NCBI GenBank assembly: GCA_963933055.1
Contig: CAWVSY010000001.1
Location: forward strand, 1-64,000
Length of the DNA: 64,000 bases
Direction: 5' to 3'
From: Oleispira sp963933055
GTDB taxonomy: Bacteria > Pseudomonadota > Gammaproteobacteria > Pseudomonadales > Oceanobacteraceae
Shown here: one piece after another, positions 19,007-29,074 of the stretch
Layout: each line of letters starts with the position of its first letter
Position numbering within the stretch: position 1 is the stretch's first letter
Made by a program: the position numbers and the translations under genes
Notes under the pieces: generated by a model
What the model was told of the DNA's origin: nothing
Databases searched by the model: none
The model's input: only the letters and a program-made list of their open reading frames with translations

Positions 19007-19054
19007 TCATTTATGATAGAATCCGCGCCTTTATAGATCAGCTAGGACAATACT

Positions 19055-19549
19055 ATGACGGCGCTTGTTGGCATTATTATGGGCTCTAAAAGTGACTGGC
19101 CAACCATGAAGCATGCAGCAGACATGCTCGACTTGTTGGAAGTTTCTTATGAAGTAAATGTAGTTTCCGCTCACCGAACTCCTGATTTATTGTTCGATTA
19201 CGCTAAAAGCGCTGAAAGCCGCGGCTTGAAAGTGATTATCGGTGGCGCTGGTGGTGCTGCTCATTTACCAGGCATGTGCGCTTCTCAAACCGTATTGCCT
19301 GTTTTAGGTGTGCCGGTTAAGTCTCGCGCCTTAAACGGTATTGATTCTTTATTATCCATTGCTCAAATGCCGGGTGGTGTTGCCGTAGGTACACTCGCCA
19401 TTGGCGATGCAGGGGCAAAGAACGCAGGCCTCTTAGCCGCTCAGATTCTTGCAACCAGCGATAGCGAACTGACTAAGCGTCTTCATCAGTTCCAGAAAAA
19501 TCAAACTGAAACGATTTTAAGCCAACCTGACCCGAGAGTAGAAGGCTAA
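19055..19549 (+). CDS. purE: N5-carboxyaminoimidazole ribonucleotide mutase PurE
   Basis: 164 residues matching class I PurE, which converts N5-CAIR to CAIR in purine synthesis. It has the signature GSKSDWPTMKHA near the N-terminus, the active-site region VSAHRTPDLL, and GGAGGAAHLPGMCAS. The ribosome site AGGA lies 7-8 nt before the ATG. Its stop overlaps the purK start (TAATGA), so translation is coupled. The upstream sequence TATGATAGAAT at about 19013 is a candidate -10, placed close behind the acyl-CoA synthetase gene. Confidence 0.97.
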   Translation: MTALVGIIMGSKSDWPTMKHAADMLDLLEVSYEVNVVSAHRTPDLLFDYAKSAESRGLKVIIGGAGGAAHLPGMCASQTVLPVLGVPVKSRALNGIDSLLSIAQMPGGVAVGTLAIGDAGAKNAGLLAAQILATSDSELTKRLHQFQKNQTETILSQPDPRVEG

Positions 19550-20622
19550 TGAAGCTAGGTATATTAGGTAACGGTCAACTGGGTCAAATGTTAGCCGCCA
19601 GTATTGCAGATCAAAATGACATCACCGTTAATCTATACGATTTACGGGCTTTTGATGAAGCCAGCTTGCAGCAGTTTTTAAACGATAATGATCGCATTTC
19701 GTATGAGACAGAGAACATCCCTGCTCATATCGTTAGCCAGATGGAAAGTGTTGAAGATAAGGTATTTCCAAGCCTTACCGCCTTAAAAACGTTCCAGAAT
19801 CGTATTACTGAAAAAAATGCTTTGCGCGCTGCTGGCATTGCAACAGCAGAATTTCATGCAGTAAACTCCCTCGCTGACATTCATGACGCTGTGCAGAAGT
19901 TGGGTCTGCCAATCATCATGAAAACCACAACCGAAGGTTACGACGGTAAAGGCCAGTTCGTTTTACGCGAGCCATCCGATGCAACCGCCGCTTGGGCTGA
20001 AATTGGTAATCGTGAACTGATTGCCGAAGCCTTTGTACCGTTTATTCGTGAAATTTCAGTGATTGGTTGTCGCGGTGAAAATGGCGATATTAAAGTTTGG
20101 CCAATGACCGAGAATATTCATCACGAAGGTATTTTGCGTTATTCGCTGTACCCTGCTCATGGTTTTAGTGCAGAGAAGCAAGCCATTGCTGAACGCTATA
20201 TCGAGCAAATCGCCACCAGCCTAGATTATGTTGGCACAATTACATTAGAGTTATTTGAAACTGAAGATAACCTAATCGCTAACGAAGTCGCACCTCGCGT
20301 TCATAACTCGGGACATTGGTCGATTGAAGGGGCTGTTACTAGTCAATTCCGTAACCACATGCTTGCGGTTACGGGTCAATCCATTACCGATACGGCTTCG
20401 AATTTCCCCGCAGTTGCCATGATTAACGTCATCAGTGATGAAGGTCCTACAGCAGCGGCTGAAAATATGAGCCAGACTTATGTTCATAGCTACGGCAAAG
20501 AAGCGCGCCCTGCTCGTAAATTAGGCCACGTTACCATTACGGCGACCGATACGGCTGAACGTGATGACAAAATTAGCCAGCTAGAGGGGTTAATCCCAGC
20601 GGGTGTTTGGTCGAAAGCCTAG
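19549..20622 (+). CDS. purK: N5-carboxyaminoimidazole ribonucleotide synthase PurK
   Basis: 357-residue ATP-grasp enzyme that makes N5-CAIR from AIR, ATP and bicarbonate, feeding PurE. The N-terminus MKLGILGNGQLGQMLA and the later segments IMKTTTEGYDGKGQF, FIREISVIGCRGENG and NEVAPRVHNSGHW are typical. The N-terminal domain is slightly short. It overlaps purE by one base and ends just before a terminator, closing a two-gene operon. Confidence 0.97.
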   Translation: MKLGILGNGQLGQMLAASIADQNDITVNLYDLRAFDEASLQQFLNDNDRISYETENIPAHIVSQMESVEDKVFPSLTALKTFQNRITEKNALRAAGIATAEFHAVNSLADIHDAVQKLGLPIIMKTTTEGYDGKGQFVLREPSDATAAWAEIGNRELIAEAFVPFIREISVIGCRGENGDIKVWPMTENIHHEGILRYSLYPAHGFSAEKQAIAERYIEQIATSLDYVGTITLELFETEDNLIANEVAPRVHNSGHWSIEGAVTSQFRNHMLAVTGQSITDTASNFPAVAMINVISDEGPTAAAENMSQTYVHSYGKEARPARKLGHVTITATDTAERDDKISQLEGLIPAGVWSKA

Positions 20623-20654
20623 TACTATCATCAGTTAGATCTCGTAGTTAAGAT

Positions 20655-20688
20655 TCAGGCGAAGAAAGCTTTATTTTCGCCTGATTTT
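20655..20688 (+). terminator. Terminator after purEK
   Basis: Inverted repeat TCAGGCGAA (20655-20663) / TTCGCCTGA (20676-20684) with a 12-nt loop, followed by TTTT. It ends the purEK transcript 22 bp before the response regulator gene. Confidence 0.75.
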
Positions 20689-20709
20689 CCTCTCAAAAGG
20701 CCGCATATT

Positions 20710-21399
20710 ATGAATATTCTACTTGTCGAAGATGACCCTACGTTAAGCCAAGATATCATAACTGCCCTGCAAACCAATGGTCACCAGTGCGATCATATTG
20801 ATCGTGGAGACTGGGCACAAAATCACCTACAACAAAATTTCGAACGTAGACTAGAAAATCAAGCCACATTCGACATTGTTATTTTAGACTTAGGCCTACC
20901 CAAAAAAAGCGGCATGGACGTTTTAAAATATTGGCGCAGCCATCACATCTCAACGCCGGTATTAATATTAACCGCCCGTGACAGTTGGCAAGAACGTGTT
21001 GATGGCCTTAATGCGGGGGCAGATGACTATCTAGGCAAGCCGTTTCACATGCCTGAGTTATTAGCACGCTTAGAAGCTTTACGCCGACGTGACCAACAAC
21101 ATGGTCATACACAACTGCAAGCAGCTGGAATTTGTTTGGATGAAGATAAACAGCAAGCCTGCCTAGAATCTGGATTATGCCTAACCCTTACAGCCACTGA
21201 ATTTAGCATGTTAAAAATCCTGATGCTGAATGCAGGAAAATTAGTTAGCAAGCAGCAATTACTGCAAAGCTGTTATGACTGGCAAGAAGAAAAAAGTGAG
21301 AATCTAGTCGAGGTATATATTCGCAAACTCAGAAAAAAGCTCGGCAAAGAAGCAATCGCGACCTATCGAGGTCAGGGTTATATGTTAGGAGAGCGCTAA
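20710..21399 (+). CDS. OmpR/PhoP-type response regulator
   Basis: 229 residues: receiver domain with acidic residues EDD near the N-terminus, the phospho-acceptor Asp in DIVILDLGLP, Thr in LILTARD and the conserved Lys in LGKPFHMPE, followed by an OmpR-type winged-helix domain (LTATEFSMLKILMLN to YIRKLRKKLGKE). It is of the PhoP/QseB kind. The histidine kinase gene begins two bases after its stop, so they form a pair. The pair converges on the metal efflux operon, which makes a metal-responsive role plausible but not shown. Confidence 0.93.
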   Translation: MNILLVEDDPTLSQDIITALQTNGHQCDHIDRGDWAQNHLQQNFERRLENQATFDIVILDLGLPKKSGMDVLKYWRSHHISTPVLILTARDSWQERVDGLNAGADDYLGKPFHMPELLARLEALRRRDQQHGHTQLQAAGICLDEDKQQACLESGLCLTLTATEFSMLKILMLNAGKLVSKQQLLQSCYDWQEEKSENLVEVYIRKLRKKLGKEAIATYRGQGYMLGER

Positions 21400-21400
21400 G

Positions 21401-22927
21401 ATGAAAAGCTGGTCGTTAAAAAGAAGGTTAGGTTTGCAAACGCTGTTTACCGTGGCCAGCATCATCAGTCTGTTTGGAGCCAGCGCCTATTTTGCGTTAA
21501 ACCATGCGGCAGAACGTTACTTTCAAACACGCTTAGAACATGACGCTGAAATGCTCTTAGGCGCATTACGTTTTGATAATAATAAATTCTATTTGGCTGA
21601 CGGTGTAAACCAACCTATTTTTGAAGCCCCCTATTCGGGCCATTATTATCAAATAGAAGTTGAGCATCCGACATATGGCAAGACGCAACTAAACTCACTT
21701 TCACTGGATAATAACCTACTAAGCTCCAAGCCTTTAATTACCACAGATAATATTTCGTCAACCACTACTGCTTCAAATACTCAGGCTAAAAGCCCGCTTT
21801 TTAATCCATTACTGAATCAATTTTCTATTAAAGATGCCCATTACGCCTGGCTAGATTTCCCTAACAATCAATACCTTTATCTTATTGCCTATAACGACAA
21901 CCGCCCTTTAGATACCCTTGAAAATGTCACGATCAGCATGCAAGTCGCTGAAGATTTCGCGCCGGTAAAACGGATATTTGGCTGGGCTTTATTAATTTTA
22001 TTCATCGTCTTTTTTCTTGCTGCTCTCATCTGGATTGTTATTTTACAGCGCTTGTTAAAATATCTATTTCTGCCTTTCGATAAAGTAAAAACCCAATTGC
22101 AAGAACTCACTGTGCAGCAAAGAGAGGCGCTTGATTCTTCACCGATGGAAGAGCTGCAACCACTTGTGAAAGAGATTAACCACCTTGGCGTTCGGACACG
22201 AGAACGCTTAGCTCGAGCTCGACTTGCCACTGGAAATTTATCTCACGCATTAAAAACACCCCTCAGCATCATCACCAATCGCCTCGATTTACCGTTATCG
22301 GCTCAAGGTGAGCAAGAACAAAAAGAGTGCCAGCAGCAACTGAAAATTATACGAAATTTGATTGATCGAGAATTAAAATACGGTCGTGTTGCAGGACTTA
22401 TGAGTCGCGGCCAAGCATTAGACATGGTCACCTTATTCGAACAGCTTAAAATGACAATGAACAAGCTTCACCCACAACAGAACATTCAACTTAATACCCC
22501 AAAGCAATTAGATTTCCCTGGCGATCGTGAAGACATGATGGAATTGTTTGGGAATTTATTGGATAACGCCTGCAAATGGGCCAATCAGCAAGTTATGATT
22601 CAACTCGATACACTTTCTGCCTCTGGTATCGATGATAATAATGTACGAGTCTTAAGAGTTTGTATTTGCGATGATGGACCCGGTGTTGCTAGTGAAGAAC
22701 TTCCACGTTTACAACACCCAGGTGAACGCTTAGATGAAAGCACTTCTGGTCACGGTCTGGGTTTGGCTATCGTTGCAGATATCATCAAGCAATACGGTGG
22801 CCAATGTAATTTCAGTAACAAGGCCAATTGCTTAAATACCAGCCTTCTAAATACTGATGAAGTCACACATCCTGAAAATAGGGGCCTGCAAGTGTGTGTG
22901 CAAATCCCCTATCCTTCTAGCCTTTAA
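21401..22927 (+). CDS. Sensor histidine kinase (PhoQ/QseC-like)
   Basis: 508 residues: transmembrane helix at about 10-33, a periplasmic sensor region of about 160 residues that is rich in Ser/Thr/Asn around 105-140, a second helix at about 192-218, a HAMP-like stretch, the H-box TGNLSHALKTPLSII with the phospho-acceptor His, and a HATPase domain (DNACKW, DDGPGV, GHGLGLAI). It is the partner of the preceding response regulator. The signal is unknown. Its last 11 bases overlap the 3' end of the convergent DUF3240 gene. Confidence 0.92.
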   Translation: MKSWSLKRRLGLQTLFTVASIISLFGASAYFALNHAAERYFQTRLEHDAEMLLGALRFDNNKFYLADGVNQPIFEAPYSGHYYQIEVEHPTYGKTQLNSLSLDNNLLSSKPLITTDNISSTTTASNTQAKSPLFNPLLNQFSIKDAHYAWLDFPNNQYLYLIAYNDNRPLDTLENVTISMQVAEDFAPVKRIFGWALLILFIVFFLAALIWIVILQRLLKYLFLPFDKVKTQLQELTVQQREALDSSPMEELQPLVKEINHLGVRTRERLARARLATGNLSHALKTPLSIITNRLDLPLSAQGEQEQKECQQQLKIIRNLIDRELKYGRVAGLMSRGQALDMVTLFEQLKMTMNKLHPQQNIQLNTPKQLDFPGDREDMMELFGNLLDNACKWANQQVMIQLDTLSASGIDDNNVRVLRVCICDDGPGVASEELPRLQHPGERLDESTSGHGLGLAIVADIIKQYGGQCNFSNKANCLNTSLLNTDEVTHPENRGLQVCVQIPYPSSL

Positions 22928-23249
22928 TTCGCCCACCGATGATAACGGGCTGTAGCCAAAAATGAACATCCACATTCGGATAATCCTCTCTTAGCTGATT
23001 AACCAGCTTTGTGAGGTTACCTTCCCCTCCTTGTAATGAAAAGAAAACCCGCTTTTGCCTACCCGCTACTTGCTCAGCAATACTCAAAGTAGCAACATCA
23101 GCACCATGACCATAGCCAGCCCAACTACTAAAACCATGGATGTGACAGTTTTCAAGCCCATCTTCTGCGCTACCTTGAACCAATAACCAGTCTACTAGAT
23201 CATCTTCAAAATCCGGTGCCGTTGACAGTGTTAATAATGCTTGATTCAT
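22917..23249 (-). CDS. DUF3240 protein of the metal efflux operon
   Basis: 110 residues resembling DUF3240, a small PII-like family found next to CusA/CzcA pumps. Visible are LSTAPDFEDDLVDWLL, the Gly/His-rich GFSSWAGYGHGADVATLSIAEQVAGRQKRVFF and the end HFWLQPVIIGGRI. It is the last gene of the operon and overlaps the pump gene by four bases. Family role is unproven; a cytoplasmic metal sensor or modulator of the pump is the usual guess. The His-containing loop HGADVATLS fits ligand or metal binding (inference). Confidence 0.8.
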   Translation of the reverse strand: MNQALLTLSTAPDFEDDLVDWLLVQGSAEDGLENCHIHGFSSWAGYGHGADVATLSIAEQVAGRQKRVFFSLQGGEGNLTKLVNQLREDYPNVDVHFWLQPVIIGGRIKG

Positions 23250-26200
23250 AATGATACCTCCACTTTTACCAACTCTACTTTATAGATAAATTTTCGATAC
23301 AACAGCGGTACTAAAAATAACGTGAGCAGTGTCGAAGAAATCAAACCACCTGTAACCACAATCGCCAAAGGCTTCTGAATTTCACTGCCTGGACCTGTCG
23401 CAAACAATAGTGGAAGCAAACCAAATGCTCCTGTGGTCGCAGTCATTAATACTGGGCGCAAGCGACGAACCGCACCCTCAACAATCACATCTAATCCGGT
23501 CGCTCCCTGAGCTTGTAGTTGTTTGAATTGGTCAACTAATACCACTCCGTTCATCACTGCAACACCCAGAAGTGCAATAAAGCCCACTGATGCGGGCACA
23601 GATAAATAAGTACCAGAAGCCCACAGAGCAAGAATGCCACCAATAAGCGCCAGCGGAATATTACCAAGTACTAACAGAGCTTCTGACACCTTACCAAAGG
23701 TGCTGAACAATACCAAAAATACCAAGGCAATAGCCATAGGAACCATTAATGCTAAACGAGCACTCGCACGCTGCTGATTCTCAAATTCACCCCCCCATTG
23801 CAAATAATAACCCTGGGGCAAGTCCAGCTGCTGCTCAACCAATTCCTGAGCTTCGGTTACATAATCCACCAAAGCACGCTCACCCACGTATACATCAACG
23901 CGACCAAAACGCTGGCCTGCTTCGCGTTGGATCAATACCGGCCCTTGGCTTTGTTCAATACTAACCAGTTCTGATAACGACACAGGACGACCTTCTGCAT
24001 CTGACAAGCTCTGGCTGGCTAACAAGCTGCGCCAATCTTCGGGCTTCTCGTAACGGATAACCAAGGGCGAACGTATACCGGCATATTCGCCTTCACGTTG
24101 AACCTCTCCTACCTGCAAGCCATCTAATGCTGCACGTAACTGACGCTGAACTTGCTGTAACGACAAGCCTCTACGACCAATTTCTTGCTGGTCTGGCTGT
24201 AAACGCAAATAATGCAGTCCATCTGACTGCTGAACAACAACATCCTCACTACCCTGCAAAGGGGTTAACAAATCGCCTACCTGTAATACCAACTTCTGTA
24301 ATACATCTAACTCAGGACCAAATATTTGCACCGCAACATCGCCGCGACTTCCAATGATCATTTCAGATACTCGCATATCAATCGGCTGAGTAAACGCGTA
24401 GTTAATTCCTGGGAAATCCAACATCATGGTACGAATGCGATCTTTCAAAGCATCTTTACTTTCAAGCTGCCACTGATCTCGTGGCGCTAGCTGTAAAAAG
24501 ATATCCGTTTCGTTAAGGCTCATCGGATCCATGCCTAAATCATCTGCACCGCTTCGAGCAATCGCACGTTCGATTTCAGAGATTTGATCAACCAAAGCTC
24601 CCGTCACCAGATTATCAATCTCTTGGGATGCCGTTAGACTAATAGTAGGAATTTTCTCAATTTGTAAAATCAAGTCCCCCTCATCCATATCTGGCATAAA
24701 GGATTTTCCCACTTGGGTATAAGCAAAAATCGCTAACACAAGGGCAAAAGCAGTTGGCAACAAAATCAACTTAGGGCGACCAATCACATTCACTAAGCCA
24801 GTACGATAACCTCGTTGTAAAGCTTCTACCCATCCTGGGGTTTTTGAAGATTCACTACTAATCAACCAAGAACAGACAACCGGAATCAATGTAAGCGACA
24901 GAACCAAACTACCCGCCAAAGCAAAGACGATGGTCAAGGCAACAGGAATAAACAACTTACCTTCCAAGCCACCCAGTGTCATCAAGGGTGCGAATACCAA
25001 CAGAATAATCAAGGTGCCCGACACTACAGGCCCAGCCACTTCACGCACAGCTCTAAAAAGAATGTGCAATTTCGGCAAGCCTTTTGGCGCAGCAGCAAGG
25101 CGCGCAACACTGTTTTCAACGACAACCACAGACGCATCAACCAACATACCGATCGCAATCGCCAACCCCCCTAAACTCATTAGGTTTGCCGACATATCAA
25201 ATTGTGCCATCAGAATAAAGGTAACCATTGCCGCCATTGGCAAGCTAATAGCAACCGCTAAGGCCGCACGTGCATCACCTAAGAACAAGCCCAATAAAAG
25301 CAATACCAGCAATACCGCAAACATCAGCGCCGTACTTACTGTACTAACGGCACGCTCAACTAAGTGACTGCGATCATAAAAGGGACGAACAATCAGCTTT
25401 TCCGGCAAAGCCGACTCAAGAGTCTTTAACGCTTGCTGTACGCCTTTAATGACCTCACTAGCATTGGCGCCGCGTAAGGCAACCACTAACGCCTGTACAG
25501 CTTCGCCTTTACCGCTATCAGTAACCGCCCCGTACCGGGTTAAACTGCCCAATGAAACCGTTGCAATTTCAGACAACCGAATAGCATTCCCCTCGCGTTC
25601 CAATACCACCAAATCTTTCAACTGTTGAAGATTATGAATACGTCCACCAGTATTCACGAGATACGTCTCTTCACCAGCATCTAAGCGGCCCGCGCCATCG
25701 CTGCTGTTATTTTCAATAAGAACTCGCTCTAACGTTTGATAATCAACACCTAACTGCTGCATCGCCGATGGATTAGGACTTACTTGAAATGTTTCTACAT
25801 GACCACCCAAAGCGTTTACATCAGCAACGCCTGCAACACCGCGTAAGACAGGTCTGATCGTCCAATCCAATATATGGCGTTTTTCCTCTAAACTATAAGG
25901 TCCGTCTAAGGTAAACATGAACAGCTCACCCAAAGGAGTACTCATTGGTGCTATACCACCACTGACATCTTCTGGTAAAGAATCCCAAACCGCAGATAAG
26001 CGCTCAGCAACCTGCTGTCGAGCCCAATAAATATCAGTTCCGTCTTCAAAGTCTAAAGTAATGTCCGTTAAACCGTACTTAGCCAAAGAGCGTAGCGTTT
26101 GCTGTTTTGGAACCCCTAGCAACTCAACCTCCACTGGCCAAGTCACACGATTCTCTACTTCCTCTGGCGTTAAACCCGGCGCTTTAATGATTATCTTAAC

Positions 26201-26338
26201 CTGTGTTGGCGAAATGTCCGGAAAGGCATCAATTGGAATTTCCATCAAGCGTGATCCACCCAGAAAGAACACACCTAAGCTGATCACTAATATAAGCAAG
26301 CGCTGGGTTAATGAAAATTGAATCAGTCGAGCTAACAT
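23246..26338 (-). CDS. Heavy-metal efflux RND pump, CzcA/CusA family
   Basis: 1030-residue inner-membrane proton/metal antiporter. It starts MLARLIQFSLTQRLLILVIS (first TM helix) and has the family segments PDISPTQVKI, GVADVNALGGHVETFQV and, in TM4, GGLAIAIGMLVDASVVVVEN with the proton-relay acidic residues. The 12-TM, two-periplasmic-loop layout is evident. This TM4 motif is of the HME kind but not the classical CzcA DFGLIVDGAVIIVEN, so the metal cannot be named. It overlaps the adaptor gene by one base and DUF3240 by four, in a tight operon. Confidence 0.92.
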   Translation of the reverse strand: MLARLIQFSLTQRLLILVISLGVFFLGGSRLMEIPIDAFPDISPTQVKIIIKAPGLTPEEVENRVTWPVEVELLGVPKQQTLRSLAKYGLTDITLDFEDGTDIYWARQQVAERLSAVWDSLPEDVSGGIAPMSTPLGELFMFTLDGPYSLEEKRHILDWTIRPVLRGVAGVADVNALGGHVETFQVSPNPSAMQQLGVDYQTLERVLIENNSSDGAGRLDAGEETYLVNTGGRIHNLQQLKDLVVLEREGNAIRLSEIATVSLGSLTRYGAVTDSGKGEAVQALVVALRGANASEVIKGVQQALKTLESALPEKLIVRPFYDRSHLVERAVSTVSTALMFAVLLVLLLLGLFLGDARAALAVAISLPMAAMVTFILMAQFDMSANLMSLGGLAIAIGMLVDASVVVVENSVARLAAAPKGLPKLHILFRAVREVAGPVVSGTLIILLVFAPLMTLGGLEGKLFIPVALTIVFALAGSLVLSLTLIPVVCSWLISSESSKTPGWVEALQRGYRTGLVNVIGRPKLILLPTAFALVLAIFAYTQVGKSFMPDMDEGDLILQIEKIPTISLTASQEIDNLVTGALVDQISEIERAIARSGADDLGMDPMSLNETDIFLQLAPRDQWQLESKDALKDRIRTMMLDFPGINYAFTQPIDMRVSEMIIGSRGDVAVQIFGPELDVLQKLVLQVGDLLTPLQGSEDVVVQQSDGLHYLRLQPDQQEIGRRGLSLQQVQRQLRAALDGLQVGEVQREGEYAGIRSPLVIRYEKPEDWRSLLASQSLSDAEGRPVSLSELVSIEQSQGPVLIQREAGQRFGRVDVYVGERALVDYVTEAQELVEQQLDLPQGYYLQWGGEFENQQRASARLALMVPMAIALVFLVLFSTFGKVSEALLVLGNIPLALIGGILALWASGTYLSVPASVGFIALLGVAVMNGVVLVDQFKQLQAQGATGLDVIVEGAVRRLRPVLMTATTGAFGLLPLLFATGPGSEIQKPLAIVVTGGLISSTLLTLFLVPLLYRKFIYKVELVKVEVSL

Positions 26339-27516
26339 TACTCTCCTCCCATGCCAAGCCAGATACCTTTAAGCGCCGCTGTTGCAGTCACTGCAATGCG
26401 TGCATTTGCGGATAAATCAGCGGAAATTTGCAATTTTCCGTCAATCATTCCCAAAACGCTCACCTGATGCACTTCAATAGCAGCAGAATCAGAACCTGCT
26501 ATTTGCACAAAAACCCAATCATTTCCGGCTTCTCTAACCACGGCCTTTGTTGGAACAGCCCACGTTGAGCGGCCGTATTTTTGTTCAGTTTGTTGTGAAA
26601 AACGTACGTAATATGCTGCACCAGCGTTAACGTTATTGCCGGTTATATCCAACCATACACTGCGGCGATTAAACGGATCTACCTGATCGGAAATTCGCTC
26701 CACCGTGGCAAAAAACTGTTCACCCTCGGTTCTTGGTGACACTGATGCCTTAGATTGCAAAGAAATCTGTGAAGCCACTGAATCGGGAATATTTGCCTGC
26801 ACCCGCAATTGAGACTGTGGCCATAATTCATATAAGGTAACACCGGCCTCCAAGTGCTGCCCTGGCGTAATATCCATCTTTGCAACCACACCTTTTACCG
26901 AAGCATTAGTTTCCAAATACTCTTGTAATACACCACCTTCACGTAAGTGTTTAATCCTACCTTTATCCCAACCAGTATGACGCAAGGAAGCCACAGCACT
27001 GTCTAAACGTCGCGACAAAATAAGACAATTACTCTGCTTTTGAACCACCTCATTTTGTTTACTGAGGCCCAACTCTGAACGCTGAGTTAACAAATCCAAC
27101 TCGCGCTGACATTGCGATTGTTTTTCATCGGCCACCAGCAATTCATTTGCCCACAGCCTTAACTGGCGACTTTCTAAGCGAGCTAATTTTTGTCCTTTCT
27201 CAACAGCTTGGCCGTTGGCAACGTAAAGCTGCTCCACCATCACGTCTACCGGTAAACTAAACGCCTGTATCGATTCTGCAGGGGCTGTAACTCGCGCTGG
27301 CCATTGGGTACCAAAACTTTGCTTTAAAGCTTCAAGGGAAGAAAATTGTAGGCCCAAGCTTGCTTGTTGTTCTGCGCTAACTTCCAGCACAGGTGAAATA
27401 CTGCCACTGCCCTCTGCCAATGAATTTACTGGAAATAAACCTACCAAAATAATAAGGTTTATCAAGTTCGCTTTAATAGGCGATGATAATTTCTGTTTTA
27501 ATTTAGGTAGACTCAT
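26338..27516 (-). CDS. RND efflux periplasmic adaptor (membrane fusion protein)
   Basis: 392 residues that link the pump to the outer-membrane channel. There is an N-terminal signal or anchor segment (LINLIILVGLFPVNSLAEGS), a lipoyl-type half (DVMVEQLYVANGQAVEKGQKLARLE), a helical hairpin, the second lipoyl half (VKGVVAKMDITPGQHLEAGVTLYEL) and C-terminal barrel domains. It starts and ends by one-base overlaps with the neighbouring channel and pump genes. It lacks an obvious His/Met-rich N-terminal metal-binding extension of CusB type. Confidence 0.88.
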   Translation of the reverse strand: MSLPKLKQKLSSPIKANLINLIILVGLFPVNSLAEGSGSISPVLEVSAEQQASLGLQFSSLEALKQSFGTQWPARVTAPAESIQAFSLPVDVMVEQLYVANGQAVEKGQKLARLESRQLRLWANELLVADEKQSQCQRELDLLTQRSELGLSKQNEVVQKQSNCLILSRRLDSAVASLRHTGWDKGRIKHLREGGVLQEYLETNASVKGVVAKMDITPGQHLEAGVTLYELWPQSQLRVQANIPDSVASQISLQSKASVSPRTEGEQFFATVERISDQVDPFNRRSVWLDITGNNVNAGAAYYVRFSQQTEQKYGRSTWAVPTKAVVREAGNDWVFVQIAGSDSAAIEVHQVSVLGMIDGKLQISADLSANARIAVTATAALKGIWLGMGGE

Positions 27517-28835
27517 TACATAACCCCTTGTAGATGATTTAATTGTGATTGCAGTGCTCTTAATTCAATTTCAACAGCACTAACTCGCTGCTGAGTATCC
27601 CAATACGACTGCTGCAACGGGCGCCACTCTAAGTTACTAATCATGCCCTGTTTATAGGCGTTATAACGTGGTTGAAAAATCGCTTTTAAATCTTTTTCTA
27701 GCGGCTTAATAACCGACAATTGCAGCATTTTTGTCTTAATCGTAGATTGAAGTCTTTGCTGCTCTAGCATCAGCATTCGATGTGTTTTTTCATACTGAAC
27801 TTCAGCATCACCAATGGCACGATATCCACCACGCCACCTACCAACAGAGCCTGAGCCCAAAGGAATGGTTATGCCCAGCTGCCAACTATTTTTCTGTTCT
27901 TGACTACCTAATTCCTCGATTTTAAGTAAACCAAGACGAACAGTCGGTGCACCGCTTCTGCCTTTTTCTTGCTGTAAATCCAACTTAACAACATCGAGTT
28001 GCGCACGACGCCAAAGTAACAACGGCGAACTCTGAACCAAATCCCCTGCACTATTTTCTGATATTTTGTCAGTTGAGATTTGATTCAATAAAGATATATG
28101 CTGAGGAACTGGCGTTGATGAAGAGTTAAACTCTAATCCTGTTAGTTGCTGCCAGCGCATTTCACTTTGCTGCAATAACTGCTGCACTTGTAAATACTCA
28201 GACTGAGCTAAAATCAACTGCTGACGTGCTTGTAATACTTCATCTTGAGGACGCTCACCTAAGCGCTCCAGTTTAGAAATCCAGTCAACATGATCTAGAC
28301 TAAACTGGTATTTCTTTTTCATCAGCTTTACTTGTAGGTCATTAAGTTTGATTAACCAAGCCAACTGTTCAAGCTCACCAGCCAAACGCCAACGCAACAT
28401 TTGTTGCTCCGCATTAACAAGTTTTCTCTGAAAGCGCTGTATATTTGATTGGATACCCCACAAACTTGGTCCAGCAATAGGCAATTCCAAGCCTATTTCC
28501 CACTGACTGGGCAAGCCAGAATCTAATGTCGAAACAGAGCTATCTTCTGCTTGATAATCTAGGCTTAAGCTTGGGTTTTCCCACCACCAGCGGCTGCCTT
28601 GCTGCTGATTCGCTTTCTCTAACTGAACTAACAAAGCTTGCTCTGGCATACGCAACCAAGCCGATTCTAGCTGCTTCTGAGTGATGATTTTTGAAGTGCT
28701 ATTTATTGAAGTGCTTTGTAAAGAGTTTTTCAAATCACTAGCAGACAGAGCTGTACTGAACGCTAAAACTGTTAATGCTATACACAGTCTTTTTATTAGT
28801 GATTTCCTAACAAAATAATGTCGTATCGATATCAT
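27516..28835 (-). CDS. TolC/CzcC-family outer membrane efflux protein
   Basis: 439 residues, the first gene of the efflux operon. It has a signal peptide (IKRLCIALTVLAFSTALSAS) and two long helical repeats typical of TolC-type channels, with LPSQWEIGLELPIAGPSLWG and SWQLGITIPLGSGSVGRWRGG as the two matching beta-strand regions. It exports metal across the outer membrane together with the adaptor and pump. The promoter should lie in 28836-29000, where I see no clear metal-regulator palindrome. Confidence 0.88.
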   Translation of the reverse strand: MISIRHYFVRKSLIKRLCIALTVLAFSTALSASDLKNSLQSTSINSTSKIITQKQLESAWLRMPEQALLVQLEKANQQQGSRWWWENPSLSLDYQAEDSSVSTLDSGLPSQWEIGLELPIAGPSLWGIQSNIQRFQRKLVNAEQQMLRWRLAGELEQLAWLIKLNDLQVKLMKKKYQFSLDHVDWISKLERLGERPQDEVLQARQQLILAQSEYLQVQQLLQQSEMRWQQLTGLEFNSSSTPVPQHISLLNQISTDKISENSAGDLVQSSPLLLWRRAQLDVVKLDLQQEKGRSGAPTVRLGLLKIEELGSQEQKNSWQLGITIPLGSGSVGRWRGGYRAIGDAEVQYEKTHRMLMLEQQRLQSTIKTKMLQLSVIKPLEKDLKAIFQPRYNAYKQGMISNLEWRPLQQSYWDTQQRVSAVEIELRALQSQLNHLQGVM

Positions 28836-29002
28836 GCAAAGTTTCCTGATTCATAATTAACAATATTCTTATCTACTAACATTGTAATGTACGAACCTGA
28901 AACCAAACTGAACATGTCAAAGCACTCCCCTAATAATCATAAAATGAAATGAGAGTTATCATATGAAACAAATACATAAGCGTTAAAAAAACCAATAAGC
29001 AC

Positions 29003-29039
29003 AAAAAAGCCACTGAAACATTTAAGTAGCAGTGGCTTT
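29003..29039 (-). terminator. Terminator of the 29075-29791 lipoprotein gene
   Basis: Inverted repeat AAAGCCACTG (29006-29015) / CAGTGGCTTT (29030-29039); on the minus strand the stem is followed by a T6 tract. It separates the lipoprotein gene from the efflux operon. Confidence 0.8.
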
Positions 29040-29074
29040 CATTGTGTCCTTTTAACCTATGAAGCAACTATTAA

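Noticed and set aside
24930..25367. 145-codon open frame on the plus strand inside the RND pump gene
   Set aside because: Antisense shadow of a well-conserved pump gene; composition is that of a reversed membrane protein and it has no ribosome site.
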